Of a DNA stretch of 64,000 nt, positions 1-9,070 are shown piece after piece. Each line of letters starts with the position of its first letter. The first letter of the stretch is position 1. The notes under the pieces are model-generated. The model had not been told where the DNA came from. It saw only the letters and a list, made by a program, of their open reading frames with translations, and made no database searches. The DNA lies in NCBI GenBank assembly GCA_016713225.1, contig JADJPO010000001.1:1275970-1339969 (forward strand), in the 5' to 3' direction. The DNA comes from Kineosporiaceae bacterium (GTDB lineage: Bacteria; Actinomycetota; Actinomycetes; Actinomycetales; Kineosporiaceae). The translations under genes were made by a program, and so were the position numbers.

Positions 1-1294
1 TTCATGCTGCCCTCGAGCACCATCTTGAGCAGCCGGTTGGGCCCGCGCCGAGGCAGCCTGGACGATTCGGCCGGGGCGATCGCGGGGCCGAGCAGGATGT
101 GCCCGTCCAACTCGGCCGGGCGGATCGATTCGGCGGGTGCCTGCCCGGCGCTGGTGCGGACCAGGGCGCGCGCCCGGCCCGGTTTGCCTTCGGGTACCAC
201 GGCGAGCGGAAACACGCCGTCCTTCAACGTGACCAGGACGTCGTACCGCTCGCCCATACCCAGCACCAACGCATCGGCGGCGGTGGGCGTCACGGCGAAG
301 CCGTCGGTGTGGGTCACGGTCATCCGATGCCCCCAGGTGCCACCCGGAACGCCGTGTCGGCGCCGACGTTGATGAACCGGATCCGCGCTCGCTGGCCGGG
401 TTTGCCCGTGAAGGTGACCGGCGCCGACGGGAGGCGGCCGTTCACCAGGTAGTAGGGATACATGATGCTGCCGCCGCCCATCCCCATCCCGCCCATGGAG
501 CTGGAGCTGGACTCGGGACTGGAGCTGGGACTCGGACTGGGGCTGGGACTCGGACTGGGGCTGGGCGAGTTCGTCGTCCCAGCGCCGCCGTTCATGCCGC
601 CCATGCCCTTCATTCCGCCCTGGCCTGCGTCCATGCCGACATACCCGCCACTGGCCCGCAGCGTGGCCAGGATCTCGTCGGGGGTCCGGCCGGTGCCGTC
701 GACCCAGTCGTCCATCAGGACGATCCACTCCACGTCGTAGTCACCGGGCTCGGCCGGGTCGTCGATGATCAACGCGCCGTGCAATGCCCGGTCCACCTGC
801 ACCCCGGAGTGCGGGTGATACCAGTAGGTTCCCGGGTCCGGGGCGGTGAAGGAGTACGTGAAGGACGCCCCGACCCCGATCGGCGACTGGGTCAGGCCGG
901 GCACGCCGTCCATGTCGTTGCGCAACTGGATCCCGTGCCAGTGCACGCTGGTGCCCGTCGGCAGATTGTTGTTGACCTGCACCGTGACCAGGTCACCGGC
1001 GCTCGCCCGGATGATCGGCCCGGGGATGTCGTCCCCGTAGGCCCAGGTCGGCACCGTCACCCCGCCCAGATCGAGGGTGACCTGGCGAGCGTTCAACTGC
1101 GCGGTGACCGTGCGCTGACCGGGACGGCGCCGCGTGGCCTCGAGATCGGTCACCCGCGGGTCTGTCGACTCGACGAACCCGTTGTCTGCGGTCAACTCCG
1201 TCGGGCCCGAGGGGCGGGAGCAGGCACCCAGCGCAGCCAGGGTCAGGGCTCCGCCGGCACCGTGGATCAGCCGGCGGCGGGTCAGGTCGGTCAC
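1..1294 (-). CDS. Multicopper oxidase, 5' part, with an apparent frameshift; runs off the left edge
   Basis: This is a secreted or cell-surface copper oxidase of the laccase/CueO type. The chosen start is the GTG at 1294, with AAGGAG just upstream. It gives a Tat-like leader (TRRRLIHGAGG) ending in a lipobox-like LGAC. Copper-site motifs HWHG (about residue 116) and YWYHPHSG (about residue 160) are present. A Met/Gly-rich stretch and an Ser-Pro run (about residues 225-275) interrupt the second domain. The frame ends after FRVAPGGIG near base 330. Adding one G to the five-G run on the coding strand (plus positions 330-334) restores GGHRMTVTHTDGF and keeps the frame open to base 1 (…MVLEGSMK). 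A sequencing error is more likely than decay. The C-terminal copper ligands lie outside the window, so the exact substrate is unknown. Confidence 0.85.
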
Positions 1295-1544
1295 CAGGTG
1301 CGCTCCTTCGTCGCAGATAGCTCGAGTGTGACCCAACCCGCCGCGACTGGTGGCGGGACCAGGCTGAGTTGCGCGCGAGACGCATGTCACGTCATCCCAC
1401 GTTCGTGCTGGTCAGACGCCCTCGTGCACCTCGACGATCGAATCCGCGACCAGGCAGACGGTGTGCCCTCCCGCGTCCCCAGCCGGTCAGGGTAGGCGCG
1501 GCCGGGCGGCGTGCCGAGCGCAGACGGCCGTGCGAGCATGCGGG

Positions 1545-2962
1545 GTGCCTTCCGGCGACCAACCCCACGCTGACCTGCGGCTGAGCGAGCCGGCCGGGCG
1601 CTGGGTGCTGACGGCGACCGTGCTCGGGTCGGGCCTGGCGCTGCTGGACGCCACCGTGGTCAACGTGGCGTTGGGTCGGATCGGTGAGGAGCTGGACGCC
1701 GACCTCGCTGGGCTGCAGTGGACGCTCAACGGGTACACCCTCACTCTCGCGGCGCTCATCCTGCTCGGCGGTTCGCTGTCGGACCGGCTCGGCCGGCGTC
1801 GGATCTTCGTGATCGGCACGGCATGGTTCGCGCTCGCCTCGGCGCTGTGCGCCATCGCGCCGACCATCGAGGTGCTGGTGGCGGCCAGGGCGCTGCAGGG
1901 CATCGGGGGAGCGCTGCTCACACCCGGCAGCCTGGCGATCCTGGCCGCCTCCTTCGCGCCCGAGGAACGTTCACGGGCGATCGGCGCCTGGTCGGGCCTG
2001 GGCGGGGTCGCCGCTGCCGTCGGCCCGTTCCTGGGCGGTTGGTTGATCGACCTCTGGTCGTGGCGGCTGGTGTTCCTGATCAACCTCCCGGTGGCCGCCG
2101 TGGTGATCGCTGTCTCCCGCCGCCACGTGCCCGAGAGTCGTGACCCGGGGGCCTCGGGCCGCCTGGACGTGCGTGGCACGGTGCTCGGAGCCCTCGCCCT
2201 GGGCGGGCTGACCTACGCCTCGATCGCCGCCGGCGGTCAGGGCTGGACGCCGCTCGCGACCGGGTGCGCGGTGGCCGGCGGCACCGCCGTGGTCTTGTTC
2301 GTCGTCCACCTGCGTCGGGCGGTCGATCCACTGGTGCCGCCGTCCCTGTTCGCCTCTCGGCCGTTCACCGCCGCCAATCTGGTCACCTTCTGCGTCTATG
2401 CCGCGTTGGGGGTGATGTTCTTCCTGCTGGTGTTGAAGCTGCAGGTGGTGGCCGGGTTCAGTCCGCTCGTGGCCGGGGCGTCGTTGTTGCCGGTGACGGT
2501 GCTGATGCTCGGGTTCTCGTCGGCCTCCGGTGCCCTGGCCGATCGCATCGGTCCCCGCGTCCAACTCGTGATCGGTCCGCTGCTCGCCGCCGGCGGGCTG
2601 CTGGCCACGGTGCGCATCGACGAGACGTCGTCCTACTGGGTCGACGTGGTGCCCGCGGTCACGCTGTTCGCGCTGGGACTGACCACCCTGGTCGCCCCGC
2701 TCACCTCCGCGGTGCTCGCGGCGGCCCCCGTGGCGCACGCGGGGTGGCCTCCGGGGTCAACAACGCCGTGGCGCGCTCGGCGAGCCTGTTGGCGGTCGCG
2801 GTGATCCCCGCGGTGGCCGGACTCGGCGGGGCCGACTATCGCTCGGCCGTCGACTTCGCCGCCGGGTACCGGTCGGCGATGCTGCAGTGTGCGGGTCTGC
2901 TGGTGCTGGGTTCGCTCCTGGCCACCCGCGTCGGAGGACGACCCACCCGCCCAACCCCGTGA
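1545..2962 (+). CDS. MFS drug-efflux transporter, DHA2 (14-TM) family, with an apparent frameshift
   Basis: This is a membrane exporter of the EmrB/QacA type, driven by proton antiport. The N-terminus carries LDATVVNVAL (TM1, motif D1-like), GGSLSDRLGRRR (motif A between TM2 and TM3) and the motif C region GPFLGGWLID. The frame breaks at the four-G run 2741-2744. One additional G restores HAGVASGVNNAVARSASLLAVAV, the usual last helices, and runs to the stop at 2962. A GTG at 1545 is preferred; GTG 1530 is also possible, and neither has a strong ribosome site. No regulator adjoins it. The substrate is not predictable. The frameshift looks like a homopolymer error because both halves are well conserved. 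Confidence 0.85.
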
Positions 2963-3035
2963 TCATGCAATCCGTGCACAAACCCCCCGTGATCATGCAA
3001 TCGATGCACGAAACGTGCACGGATTACATGATCAC
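2959..3035. repeat. Intergenic palindromic repeat, family A (three copies)
   Basis: Between two convergent genes there are two direct copies (2959-2979, 2989-3009) and one inverted copy (3015-3035) of a unit with core ATCATGNAATCCGTGCAC. The transcript could fold into a long hairpin and act as a bidirectional terminator. The same core occurs at 9001-9070, 24233-24255 and 30879-30938. Confidence 0.9.
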
Positions 3036-3045
3036 GGGGGTTGGG

Positions 3046-4776
3046 TCAGCCTCGTTCGAGGACCTCGAACAGGTCCTCGTAGTGGCCCACCACATAGGCG
3101 ACGTCGCCGACGTCCAATCGGGCGTCTCGGCCCGGGGGAAACTCCAGCGCTCCGGTCGCGCATCGCTGAATGGCCGCGACGCGCGTCCGCACGCGGAAGT
3201 CGTCGACCCTGATCCCCTCGAATCCGCTGCCCTGGCGAATGCGCAGCCGCGCGGCCATGTAGGGCGCCGACCCGACGTAGAAGGTGCCCACGACCTCCAT
3301 GCCGAGCGCGGCTCCGATGAACCAGGGTGCGGCCAGCTCGGCGATGGAGCGCGGCTTCCACGCCTCCGACATCGTGCCCACGACGCGAGCGAGGTTGCGC
3401 CCGAAGAGTCGTAACGCGATCGGGAAGTCGCGTTCGCCGATGAGGCCTCGCACCGAGAGTCCGATCTCGATGTTCGCCAGGTCGTCGTTGGTCAACACGG
3501 CGAGGCTGGCTGCCCGGGGCAGGCCGGCGGCGAGCTGGGTCTCACGCATGGTCGGATCGCCGATCAGCACCGGGACGCCGGCGGCCGCCATCTGGGGCAT
3601 GAACCGTTCGCCGCCACCATTGTCGATCACGGCCACCTCGAAGCCGGATTCGCGGAGCCGCATGGCCACCCGGCTGCCGACCCGGCCCAGGCCGACCAGC
3701 ACGATGTGACGGCGCATCCCGGTCAGGCGCTGCCGGCCGAGGGAATGGGTGAGGCTTCGGGTGACCATCGCATTGGTGAGCAGGGCTGTGGCCACGGCGA
3801 TCAGCGTGGCGCCCATCAGGGTGATGACGATCGCCCAGACGCGCAGCCAGGGTGACTGATCGCGGAAGTAGAAATCACCGAAACCCACGGTGGCGATGGT
3901 CTCGGCCGTGAAGTAGACCGCGTCGAGCCACGACATCGCGGTTCCGTCGGGTTCGCGGTAGAAGTGCCGGAGCACGGTGATCGAGATCGCGGCCAGAGCG
4001 ACCAGCACGGCGAAGGCGATACGAAACGGCTTGTCCAAGCTGTCGTTCAGTGCCGCCACGGTCTCGCGGACTCGACGACGCCACGGCCGGCCGACCGCGG
4101 TGGCCCGAATCCGGGCGGGTTCGATCCCGATGTCGGCGAACTCTCGCTCGGTGCCCAGGAGAGTGACCAGGTCCCTGACCTTCACCGGCGAATCGCGGCT
4201 CGGGCACGACTGGGTCGGCCCGCCGTCCGCCGGGGTGAGGGCGATCGGCGTCATATCGCCCCAGATCGATCGAAACGTTCCGGTTCGCGGGCTGAGGAAC
4301 GAGGTCACCAGGAAGTCACTGCCGCCCAGGCTCAGCTCGTGCGTGGTGCGGCCGAGGACCGCCTCGACGAACGAGTCGGTGGCGAGTTCAGCGACATCGA
4401 ACACGCCACCGGGTCGGGCGATCGGACCGAGGGCCTGGGCCACCGACGTATTGCCCATCTGGACGACGACCCGCACCGTCGAGGACATTTCCCGAACCAG
4501 CAGAGCGATCTCGATGTTGGTCAGTTCCACGTTGGTGGCGCACACCACCGCCAACGCCTTGGTGATCCTGGCTCCGCGCAGGATGTCCAGACTCTGCCCG
4601 GAACCGGCCAGATACTCCACGTCCCAGCGCTCGAGTTCGTCTCGTTCCTCTTGCGTGGCACCGGGATCCACCACGATGACCCGTCGGCCGGTGGTCGACA
4701 GCTGCCGGACCACGCGCCGCGCGACGCCACGGATGCCGAACACGACGATGTGGTCCACCGGGTCGCCGTCGAGCAT
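3046..4776 (-). CDS. Potassium channel protein with two RCK (TrkA-N) domains
   Basis: This 576-residue protein has an unusual order: an N-terminal Rossmann/RCK domain (VVFGIRGVARRVV at about residues 11-23), then a two-helix pore module, then a second RCK domain (IVLVGLGRVGSRV at about residue 358) and a TrkA-C-like tail. TM1 is at about 247-268 and TM2 at about 312-335. The selectivity filter TVGFGD (about 293-298) is that of a K+ channel. It should sit in the cytoplasmic membrane and be gated by nucleotide or ion binding to the RCK domains. AGGAGAAGCG precedes the ATG at 4776. It stands alone, convergent with the MFS gene. The K+ filter is intact, so function as a channel is well supported; the ligand is unknown. 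Confidence 0.88.
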   Translation of the reverse strand: MLDGDPVDHIVVFGIRGVARRVVRQLSTTGRRVIVVDPGATQEERDELERWDVEYLAGSGQSLDILRGARITKALAVVCATNVELTNIEIALLVREMSSTVRVVVQMGNTSVAQALGPIARPGGVFDVAELATDSFVEAVLGRTTHELSLGGSDFLVTSFLSPRTGTFRSIWGDMTPIALTPADGGPTQSCPSRDSPVKVRDLVTLLGTEREFADIGIEPARIRATAVGRPWRRRVRETVAALNDSLDKPFRIAFAVLVALAAISITVLRHFYREPDGTAMSWLDAVYFTAETIATVGFGDFYFRDQSPWLRVWAIVITLMGATLIAVATALLTNAMVTRSLTHSLGRQRLTGMRRHIVLVGLGRVGSRVAMRLRESGFEVAVIDNGGGERFMPQMAAAGVPVLIGDPTMRETQLAAGLPRAASLAVLTNDDLANIEIGLSVRGLIGERDFPIALRLFGRNLARVVGTMSEAWKPRSIAELAAPWFIGAALGMEVVGTFYVGSAPYMAARLRIRQGSGFEGIRVDDFRVRTRVAAIQRCATGALEFPPGRDARLDVGDVAYVVGHYEDLFEVLERG

Positions 4777-4856
4777 CGCTTCTCCTCGTCGCGCTGGGCA
4801 TCTGTTGCGTGACGCTCAGGCGCAACCTATCCGGGTGGGGCGCTGGAGGTGGCGGA

Positions 4857-6038
4857 TCAACGCACGTCGACCCCGGTACTCGGCAGAACGTTGGAGATCA
4901 GGACCTTGGTGGTGGCGTCGGCATCGAGTGCTGTGGTGACCGCGCGCGCCGTGTCGGCGATCGGGAACACGTGGGAGACCATCTCGGCCAACGGGATCGA
5001 GGCGTGGTGACGGGCGAGCAGGGCCAGCGTGCCTGCGTAGGCTTGGGCGTCCTCACCCCCGGTGCCCATGATGGTCAGGCTGCGGCCGCAGATCTGCGCC
5101 GGATTGAACGCCTCGGGCCCCATGTCGACGAAGGCGCCCACCTCGAGAATCGAACCCCCGTCGCGGACCAGTGAGGTCCCCAGGGCGAACGAGCCCGGGA
5201 AGCCGGTCGCATTCACGACCAGATCCGCCCCCTCGCCCTCGGTCAGGTCCAGCACACGAGCCCGGACGGCGGCATCCTCGCCGGTGACTGCCGGGCCGAC
5301 AGGCACGGTCTGGGCGTTCACCAGCCGCTCGGCCAGGGCCAGCCGCCTGGCCGATTTGTCGACGGCGATGAGGGTGCCGGCGCCCATCAACGCCGCCTTG
5401 ACCAGGTGCGCCATGCCCAGCGAGCCGACCCCGACGACCGCCACGGCGTCGCCCGGCAGGAAGCCACCGGGGCGGCGGACCGCCGCGATGCGTTCGAGCG
5501 AATGGGTGACGGCGAAGATCTCGGTGAGCACCGCGACGTCGTCCGGCAGGTGGGGTGGAACCCGGAAGATCGGCGTCCCGGGCCCGAGGTAGAGGTACTC
5601 CGACCAGCCGCCGAACAGGTGCGGCGGCTGCGCGCTGGTCAGTGAGTTGCCGTAGTTCTCGAGCCGACGGCACAGGTAGTAGGGGTCCTGGCGCCGGCAG
5701 GTGGGGCAGGTACCGCAGGCTCGGTTGGGCGCCGGCACGACCCGGTCACCGGGCAGCAGTGGGCGGCCGTCGTGGGCCGCGGCCCCGCCGGGACCGACCG
5801 CCTCCACCACCCCGAGATTCTCGTGCCCTTGGATGATCGGGAACGGGGTGGTGCGCTCGAGCTCCGTCCCGGCGTACTGCACGGTCTCGCCGCGGTAGGT
5901 GTGCTTGTCGGTGCCGCAGATGCCCGAGGCCGTCATCCGCAGCAGGACGGCGCCCGGTTCGAGCTCGGTCGGGAACGGGTAGTCCCGGATCTCGTAGGTG
6001 CGTGGCGCCACCAAGGTGGCGGCCTGAACCGTACGCAT
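4857..6038 (-). CDS. Zinc-dependent alcohol dehydrogenase (MDR family)
   Basis: This is a medium-chain NAD(P)-dependent dehydrogenase of 393 residues. It shows the catalytic-zinc segment CGTDKHTYRG and GHENLGVVEAVG, a four-cysteine structural zinc loop (CGTCPTCRRQDPYYLC) and a Rossmann glycine motif VVGVGSLG. The ATG at 6038 is preferred over the longer 6224 start because MRTVQAATL matches the family N-terminus and GAGGGGG lies just upstream. It is divergent from an SDR gene across 70 bp, so the two may share a promoter region and act on one alcohol or polyol pathway. The substrate cannot be told from sequence. Confidence 0.88.
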   Translation of the reverse strand: MRTVQAATLVAPRTYEIRDYPFPTELEPGAVLLRMTASGICGTDKHTYRGETVQYAGTELERTTPFPIIQGHENLGVVEAVGPGGAAAHDGRPLLPGDRVVPAPNRACGTCPTCRRQDPYYLCRRLENYGNSLTSAQPPHLFGGWSEYLYLGPGTPIFRVPPHLPDDVAVLTEIFAVTHSLERIAAVRRPGGFLPGDAVAVVGVGSLGMAHLVKAALMGAGTLIAVDKSARRLALAERLVNAQTVPVGPAVTGEDAAVRARVLDLTEGEGADLVVNATGFPGSFALGTSLVRDGGSILEVGAFVDMGPEAFNPAQICGRSLTIMGTGGEDAQAYAGTLALLARHHASIPLAEMVSHVFPIADTARAVTTALDADATTKVLISNVLPSTGVDVR

Positions 6039-6108
6039 GCTGCCCCCTCGATGGGTCAGGGGATGATCGGGCCTGGCGAGGTCGTTCGGCTCGTCATACG
6101 TTGCCCGC

Positions 6109-6864
6109 ATGATGACACGTCTGCAGGATCGGGTTGCGCTGGTCACCGGTGCGGCGAGTGGTATCGGCAAGGCCACGGCGCACCGGCTGGCCGGCGAGGG
6201 CGCCGCAGTGTTGGTCAGCGACATTCAGGACACCGCGGGCGAGGCCGTCGCTGCGGCGATCCGGGACGGCGGGGGCCAGGCGATCTATCGCCGGTTGGAC
6301 GTCACCCGCGAAGACGACTGGACGGCGGCGATCTCCGCGGTTCGGGACGCCTTCGGCGGTCTGGACATCCTGGTCAACAACGCCGGCGTCGGCGACATCG
6401 ACGTCATCGAGAACACCTCACTCGAACAGTACGAGCGAACCATTGCGATCACCCAGACCAGTGTCTTTCTCGGCACCAGGGCAGCGGCCGAACTACTCAA
6501 GGCCTCCTCCCACGCCAGCGTGATCAACATCAGCTCGATCTTCGGTGCCAGTGGAGGTTTCGGCACCTCCCCGGCGTATCACGCCGCCAAGGGAGCCGTC
6601 CGACTGCTCACCAAGAACACCGCCCTGCACTGGGCCGATGCCGGAATCCGGGTCAACTCGGTGCACCCCGGGTTCATCGACACCCCCATCCTGGAGCCGG
6701 CCATGGGTACGCCGATGGGGGATGCCATCATCGCGACCACGCCGCTGGGCCGCCTCGGCCGCCCGGATGAGATCGCTGCTGCTGTCGCCTACCTGGCCAG
6801 CGATGACGCCTCGTTCGTCACCGGGTCGGAGTTGTACGTGGACGGCGGGTACATGGCGCGGTGA
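6109..6864 (+). CDS. Short-chain dehydrogenase/reductase (classical SDR)
   Basis: This is a 251-residue cytoplasmic NAD(P)-dependent oxidoreductase with all classical SDR motifs: TGAASGIG (cofactor), NNAG, the catalytic Ser in the ISSIFG segment, and YHAAK (Tyr and Lys of the active site). The C-terminus GSELYVDGGYMAR matches cyclohexanol/3-oxoacyl reductase-like members. ATG 6109 or 6112 are equivalent choices. The divergent zinc alcohol dehydrogenase suggests a shared catabolic role. The substrate is unknown. Confidence 0.9.
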   Translation: MMTRLQDRVALVTGAASGIGKATAHRLAGEGAAVLVSDIQDTAGEAVAAAIRDGGGQAIYRRLDVTREDDWTAAISAVRDAFGGLDILVNNAGVGDIDVIENTSLEQYERTIAITQTSVFLGTRAAAELLKASSHASVINISSIFGASGGFGTSPAYHAAKGAVRLLTKNTALHWADAGIRVNSVHPGFIDTPILEPAMGTPMGDAIIATTPLGRLGRPDEIAAAVAYLASDDASFVTGSELYVDGGYMAR

Positions 6865-6900
6865 TCGGGTCCGGCGCACGCCCCCTGACGTGTGCTGGGC

Positions 6901-7440
6901 TCACTGACCGGTGCGGCCGTCGATGCACTCGCGCAACAGGTCGGCGTGACCGGCGTGCCGGGCGTACTCCTCGATGAGGTGGACCAGGATGTCGCGGGGA
7001 TAGAAGGTGTGCTCGTCGCGCGTCATGGGCGTTCCCAGATCGTCGTCCTTCAGCGTGTCCAGCCAGGCATCGGCCCGGGCCATCTCGATCCGCCACGTGG
7101 CCAGGGCATCGGCGACCACGTCGTCGTCCGGCTCGGCGCCGGTGAAGTCCTCGTCGGGGGAGTCCTCGGTCTTGTAGAGCCGCGGCGCATCGACGCGGCC
7201 CTGCAGAACCCGCTGGAACCAGTGGTTCTCCACCTGGGCGAGGTGACGAATCAACCCGAGCAGGCTGAGTTCGCTCGGGGGCACCGAGCGCTGGGCGAGC
7301 TGCTCGGCGTCCAGGTTCTGGCACTTCAAGGCGATCGTCAGGCGATAGTTGCCCAGGTACTCGCGGTAGGTCGCGAGCTCGCCGTCCGGGTTGCCGTAGC
7401 TGCGGGGGTCGTCTTCGGGCGCCATCCACATGTCACTCAC
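6901..7440 (-). CDS. DinB-like / DUF664 family protein
   Basis: This is a cytoplasmic four-helix-bundle protein of about 179 residues. The N-terminal half (YREYLGNYRLTIALKCQNLD) and the histidines of GLIRHLAQVENHWF and HLIEEYARHAGHADLLRE are the expected metal-binding triad of the DinB/YfiT fold. Related mycothiol- or bacillithiol-dependent enzymes act in detoxification, but the role of this group is mostly unproven. GTG 7440 is chosen; ATG 7431 and 7425 are alternatives. It is the last gene of the DoxX-VOC-DinB operon, 12 bp after the VOC stop. Confidence 0.82.
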   Translation of the reverse strand: MSDMWMAPEDDPRSYGNPDGELATYREYLGNYRLTIALKCQNLDAEQLAQRSVPPSELSLLGLIRHLAQVENHWFQRVLQGRVDAPRLYKTEDSPDEDFTGAEPDDDVVADALATWRIEMARADAWLDTLKDDDLGTPMTRDEHTFYPRDILVHLIEEYARHAGHADLLRECIDGRTGQ

Positions 7441-7452
7441 CCCGCTACCCAA

Positions 7453-7923
7453 TCAGAGCTCGAGCCGGCGCAGGACCGGACGCTCCCAGAGCTCGGGGTC
7501 GTTCCAGTCGACGCCGGGCACGTCGATGTAGACCTCGATCTCGTTGCCGTCGGGGTCGGCGATGTAGAGGCTGTGGGTGAAGCCGTGGTCGGTGGCGCCC
7601 AGGATCGGCGTGCCCGCCTCGACCAGCCGTTGCCGCATCGCCCGCAGCTCGTCGTCGCTGTCACCCACCTTGACGCCGAAGTGATAGAGGCCGGTGCGGC
7701 GTCCGGGTGGCAACGGCGCCGCGTCCGGCCCGACCTCGATCAGCAGCAGCTCGTGATGCGTTCGGCCGCCGGGGGAGTTGAACGCCGCCGCCGGGAAGCG
7801 CAGCGGCGCACCCTCGGGACCCATCGGGATCGGCGCCCAACCCAGGACGTCGCGGTAGAACGTGGCGGATCGCGTCAGGTCACGCACGTAGAGGACGAGA
7901 TGTCCCAGTTCCTTCACACCCAT
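7453..7923 (-). CDS. VOC-family (glyoxalase / ring-cleavage dioxygenase-like) protein
   Basis: This is a 156-residue vicinal-oxygen-chelate protein. GHLVLYVRDLTRSATFYRDVLGW is the typical first beta-alpha-beta-beta-beta module (metal His at about 8). HHELLLIEV and GLYHFGVKV carry further ligands, and LYIADPDGNEIEVYID carries the metal Glu. It resembles the catechol-2,3-dioxygenase/CatE-like group, but it could equally be a fosfomycin- or glyoxal-type enzyme. It lies between DoxX and the DinB-like gene, in a set typical of MarR-controlled responses to quinones or electrophiles. Confidence 0.85.
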   Translation of the reverse strand: MGVKELGHLVLYVRDLTRSATFYRDVLGWAPIPMGPEGAPLRFPAAAFNSPGGRTHHELLLIEVGPDAAPLPPGRRTGLYHFGVKVGDSDDELRAMRQRLVEAGTPILGATDHGFTHSLYIADPDGNEIEVYIDVPGVDWNDPELWERPVLRRLEL

Positions 7924-7952
7924 GCTGTCGCTCTTTCTCGAGAACCGGCGCC

Positions 7953-8327
7953 TCAGAAGCTGTACGGACCGAACCGGCCCCAGGCCACCACCGCAGCCAG
8001 GATCAGCAGCACTGCGTTGACCACGATGCCCTGGGTCTCACCGCGCCGCGCGTGGACGACGGCCGCACCGATCATGGTCAGCACCAGGCCGAGTGCGGCC
8101 AGGGGGGCGAGCACCGGTGCGATGCCCGTCAACGGCGGCCCGATCAGGCCGATGGCGGCGAGTACCTCGAGCGCGCCGATGGTCTTGACCTGGCCGGCGC
8201 TGAAGTCGTCGACCCAGGGCATGCCGGAGGCGGAGAGCTTCGCCTTGGGTTGCGACAGCTTCATGGCCCCGGCGCCCAGGAACGCTACGGCGAGCAGGCC
8301 CGCCAGGATCCACAGGAACACGTTCAC
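7953..8327 (-). CDS. DoxX family membrane protein
   Basis: This is a small integral membrane protein of 124 residues with about four hydrophobic helices (LWILAGLLAVAFLGAGAMKLSQP first). DoxX-like proteins take part in redox or thiol balance at the membrane. The start is GTG 8327, with AAGGAG upstream. It is the first gene of a three-gene operon whose 5' leader holds a perfect palindrome, and it diverges from marR at 8466. Confidence 0.88.
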   Translation of the reverse strand: MNVFLWILAGLLAVAFLGAGAMKLSQPKAKLSASGMPWVDDFSAGQVKTIGALEVLAAIGLIGPPLTGIAPVLAPLAALGLVLTMIGAAVVHARRGETQGIVVNAVLLILAAVVAWGRFGPYSF

Positions 8328-8348
8328 GGTGGCTCACTCCTTCTGATG

Positions 8349-8364
8349 ACTTCACGGGTGAAGT
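8349..8364. promoter_or_regulatory. Candidate MarR operator palindrome
   Basis: The sequence ACTTCAC-GG-GTGAAGT is a perfect 7+7 inverted repeat, 21 bp ahead of the doxX start and facing the marR gene. A second, looser copy (TTCA-GGCG-TGAA, 8440-8451) lies just upstream of the marR start. Both are good candidates for binding by the adjacent regulator. This is an inference from position and symmetry. Confidence 0.65.
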
Positions 8365-8465
8365 GACCATAGGGGAGCGATAGTTCACGATGCAAGTAAT
8401 TCCAAACCTGTGGCACGCGCTCCCTACGGTGGAGTTCGGTTCAGGCGTGAAGTTATGGTGAGGGC

Positions 8466-8978
8466 ATGGCGTCCGACCGCGAGGGTGGGCAGCAGCCCGC
8501 CACCGAGCCTCGCTGGCTCACCGAGCAGGAGCAGGAGGCGTGGTTCGCGCTGGCAGGGATGATCACCCGCTTGCCGGGCGCGTTGGATCGTCAGTTGCAG
8601 CGGGACGCCGGGATCAGCCACTTCGAGTATCAGGTGCTGGCCGGCCTGTCGATGTCACCCGATCGGACGCTGCGGATGAGCGTGCTGGCCGACTTCGCCG
8701 AAGGGCAACTGCCGCGGTTGTCGCAAGTGGTCGGCCGGCTGGAGAAGCGGGGTTGGGTGACCCGCTCGACCGATCCGACCGACGGCCGCTACACCCTGGC
8801 CCACCTGACCGACGCCGGCTGGGACCTGGTGGTCGCCACGGCGCCTGGGCACGTGGCCTGGGTACGCACCCTGGTCTTCGATTCGATCACCCAGGCCCAG
8901 GTGCGTCAGCTCGCCGACATCGGACGACGCGTGCTGGGTGCGATCTCACCCAAGGGTGACTGCCCGCCCCGCCCCTGA
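8466..8978 (+). CDS. MarR family transcriptional regulator
   Basis: This is a 170-residue winged-helix repressor. The DNA-binding part is clear: FEYQVLAGLSMSPDRTLRMSVLADFAEGQLPRLSQVVGRLEKRGWVTRS (about residues 59-107), followed by the wing and the dimer helix. ATG 8466 has GGTGAGG upstream. Divergence from the DoxX-VOC-DinB operon, and the palindromes between them, suggest that it represses that operon and itself. No cysteine switch stands out, so the inducer is unknown. Confidence 0.92.
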   Translation: MASDREGGQQPATEPRWLTEQEQEAWFALAGMITRLPGALDRQLQRDAGISHFEYQVLAGLSMSPDRTLRMSVLADFAEGQLPRLSQVVGRLEKRGWVTRSTDPTDGRYTLAHLTDAGWDLVVATAPGHVAWVRTLVFDSITQAQVRQLADIGRRVLGAISPKGDCPPRP

Positions 8979-9000
8979 ACCCCAACCCAACCCTCAACCC

Positions 9001-9070
9001 CCGGTGATCATGTAATCCGTGCACGCTCGTGAAAACTTTCACGAGCGTGCACGGATTACATGATCACCGG
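9001..9070. repeat. 70-bp palindrome, family A repeat; likely bidirectional terminator
   Basis: Two perfect 34-base arms (9001-9034 and 9037-9070) are separated by only two bases. The core is ATCATGTAATCCGTGCAC. It lies between the convergent marR and kinase genes and overlaps the kinase stop codon (9064-9066). Confidence 0.92.

Noticed and set aside
462..740. Open frame with LGLGLG repeats on the plus strand
   Set aside because: It is the antisense of the Ser-Pro run in the multicopper oxidase, not a gene.
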